A DNA stretch of 6,514 bases from CAZPZZ01 sp964591245 (GTDB taxonomy: Bacteria > Acidobacteriota > Vicinamibacteria > Vicinamibacterales > UBA8438), in contig CAZPZZ010000197.1 of the NCBI GenBank assembly GCA_964591245.1, positions 1 through 6,514 on the forward strand. The letters are read 5' to 3'. How positions within the stretch are numbered: position 1 is the stretch's first letter; every line of letters begins with the position of its first letter. This document shows positions 5,130 through 6,514 of this stretch, piece by piece. The notes beneath the pieces were generated by a model. It was not told the DNA's origin, ran no database searches, and saw only the letters and a program-made list of their open reading frames with translations. A program made the position numbers and the translations under genes.

Positions 5130-6514
5130 ATGTGTAACGACCCACGTCACGATCTTGGCCCGCGTTCATTCCTGTCTCGGCGCGAGATGTTGCGTCAGGC
5201 CTCCACCGGATTCGGGTGGCTGGCATTGTCGGCCCTGATGGCAGACCGAGCGTACGCCGGCGGTACGCAGGATCCGGGTGATGGCCCCCTAGCCGAAAAA
5301 CCACCCCATTTTGCCCCGCAGGTCAAGAACGTCATCTTCTGTTATATGTCCGGTGGACTATCGCATATCGATTCATTCGATCCCAAACCCAGACTGACTG
5401 CCGAGGCGGGACAGCCAATGCCGTTCCAGACCGAGCGGACGATGTTCAATCAGGATGGGAACATCTGGCCCAGTCCATGGGAGTTCACGCACTATGGCCA
5501 CAGTGGTATCCCGGTAAGCGCGTTGTTCCCGCACATTGGCGGCGTGGCTGACGAGTTGACGGTTATCCGGTCGATGACGGCTCCGTTCATGGAGCACGCC
5601 CAGGCGAATTTTTACTTCCACGGTGGTATGCCCTTTACTGGTTTTCCGAGTATGGGCGCCTGGATTACCTACGGGCTGGGCACTGAGAATCAGAATCTCC
5701 CAGGATTTGTCGTGCTCGGGAGTGGAGGAATCCCTCTGGGCGGTGTGAATGTGTTCGGCAATGGGTTCCTGCCGGCCATTCATCAAGGGTCCATGATCTA
5801 TCCAGAGAATGCCGAGCCGCTGAACAATGTTCGCCCGCGGGAGACTGATGCTCAGCAGCGCCGTCGTCTGGCGTTCATTGAAGGTCTCGATGGCCGGTTT
5901 CTCGAGAAGACCGGTGCGGATGCGCAGGTGGAAGCGGCCATTGATAACTACGAAATTGCGTACCGTATGCAGACCGCCGTTCCGGAGCTTGTGGATCTTA
6001 CGGGTGAGACCGACACGACCAAACGGCTCTACGGTCTCGATTCATCGAACGCATCGACCGCGGCCTACGGGCGGCAGTGCCTGGTGGCCAGGCGGTTGGT
6101 CGAGCGAGGCGTCAGGTTTGTCGAGCTCACCATGGTCGGGACCGATGGCATGGGGCAGGCGGCCAATCCGTGGGATCAACATACGAAGCTTGAGGAAGGG
6201 CATGCGGCCAATGCTTTGACGGTCGATCAGCCGGTGGCGGGATTGGTCCGGGATCTCAAGGCCCGGGGCCTGCTGGACGAGACCCTTGTTATTTTCTCAG
6301 GCGAGTTTGGCAGAACCCCGTTCGTGCAGGGGACGAATGGGCGGGATCACAATCCCTACGGTTTCAGCCTGTGGATGGCCGGCGGGGGGCTCAAGAAAGG
6401 TTTTGTTTACGGTCAGACTGATGAATATGGCTATCGCGTCGTGGAGAACGCCCACACCGTGCGCGACCTCCATGCAACGGTTTTGACACTACTCGGTCTT
6501 GACTATCAGAATTT
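5130..6514 (+). CDS. Tat-exported DUF1501 protein (alkaline phosphatase/sulfatase-like clan), C-terminus beyond right edge
   Basis: 461 codons from ATG 5130 to the window edge; an in-frame TGA at 5121-5123 bounds the start, and only a weak GGA (5117-5119) serves as ribosome binding site. The N-terminus carries a twin-arginine signal, SRREML at residues 16-21, followed by a hydrophobic segment (about 26-37), so the protein is predicted to be exported folded through Tat. The mature part is a typical DUF1501 domain: VIFCYMSGGLSHIDSFDPKP (68-87), MTAPFMEHAQANFYFHGG (149-166), GAWITYGLG (176-184), GRQCLVARRLVERGVRFVEL (314-333), WDQH (348-351), LLDETLVIFSGEFGRTPF (381-398), GRDHNPYGFSLWMAGGG (404-420) and DLHATVLTLLGLD (446-458). 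The family belongs to the alkaline phosphatase-like clan; conserved Asp/His residues (Asp81, Asp349/His351, Asp406/His407) are candidate metal ligands by inference only. Family members usually end about 20 or so residues after LLGLD, so little is missing. Pairing with the upstream PSCyt1-DUF1549-DUF1553 gene is the usual arrangement. Substrate unknown. Confidence 0.95.
   Translation, partial: MCNDPRHDLGPRSFLSRREMLRQASTGFGWLALSALMADRAYAGGTQDPGDGPLAEKPPHFAPQVKNVIFCYMSGGLSHIDSFDPKPRLTAEAGQPMPFQTERTMFNQDGNIWPSPWEFTHYGHSGIPVSALFPHIGGVADELTVIRSMTAPFMEHAQANFYFHGGMPFTGFPSMGAWITYGLGTENQNLPGFVVLGSGGIPLGGVNVFGNGFLPAIHQGSMIYPENAEPLNNVRPRETDAQQRRRLAFIEGLDGRFLEKTGADAQVEAAIDNYEIAYRMQTAVPELVDLTGETDTTKRLYGLDSSNASTAAYGRQCLVARRLVERGVRFVELTMVGTDGMGQAANPWDQHTKLEEGHAANALTVDQPVAGLVRDLKARGLLDETLVIFSGEFGRTPFVQGTNGRDHNPYGFSLWMAGGGLKKGFVYGQTDEYGYRVVENAHTVRDLHATVLTLLGLDYQN

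Noticed and set aside
5373..5786. 137-codon minus-strand frame inside the DUF1501 gene
   Set aside because: Antisense to the conserved DUF1501 domain and without any familiar motif.

Overview
The window looks like a bacterial chromosomal segment with moderately high GC content. It carries secreted-protein families that are expanded in Planctomycetota, Verrucomicrobiota, Acidobacteriota and Gemmatimonadota. The combination of a secreted DinB-like protein, a 'WNN / YACHEGNY' family protein and a PSCyt1-DUF1549-DUF1553 / DUF1501 pair points to an acidobacterial or gemmatimonad-like, possibly uncultured, organism. That placement is inferred from family distribution as I know it; there is no marker gene here.

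Layout: (1) Positions 444-1, minus strand: the first 148 codons of a GTG-started, signal-peptide-bearing DinB-like four-helix protein that runs off the left edge. (2) Positions 445-717: a divergent intergenic region with candidate promoters in both directions, a perfect 7+7 inverted repeat over the minus-strand -10, and a small stem that covers the minus-strand ribosome binding site. (3) Positions 718-1701, plus strand: a 327-residue exported protein of an uncharacterised family. (4) Positions 1718-5047, plus strand: an 1109-residue Sec-exported planctomycete-type cytochrome (PSCyt1, DUF1549/PSCyt2, insert domain, DUF1553/PSD1) with exactly four cysteines, all in two CxxCH haem motifs. (5) Positions 5048-5129: an 82-base gap with a 7-bp hairpin and no clear terminator. 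(6) Positions 5130-6514, plus strand: a Tat-exported DUF1501 protein of the alkaline phosphatase/sulfatase-like clan, cut by the right edge roughly 20 or so residues before its expected end.

The three plus-strand genes lie head to tail (gaps of 16 and 82 bases) and probably form one operon. All four proteins carry export signals, so the locus is devoted to the periplasm or cell surface. Cytochrome plus DUF1501 is a known recurrent pair of unknown biochemical role. The close linkage of the uncharacterised 327-residue protein to it is the most useful contextual clue. I see no RNA gene, mobile element, CRISPR array or clearly new system in this window.
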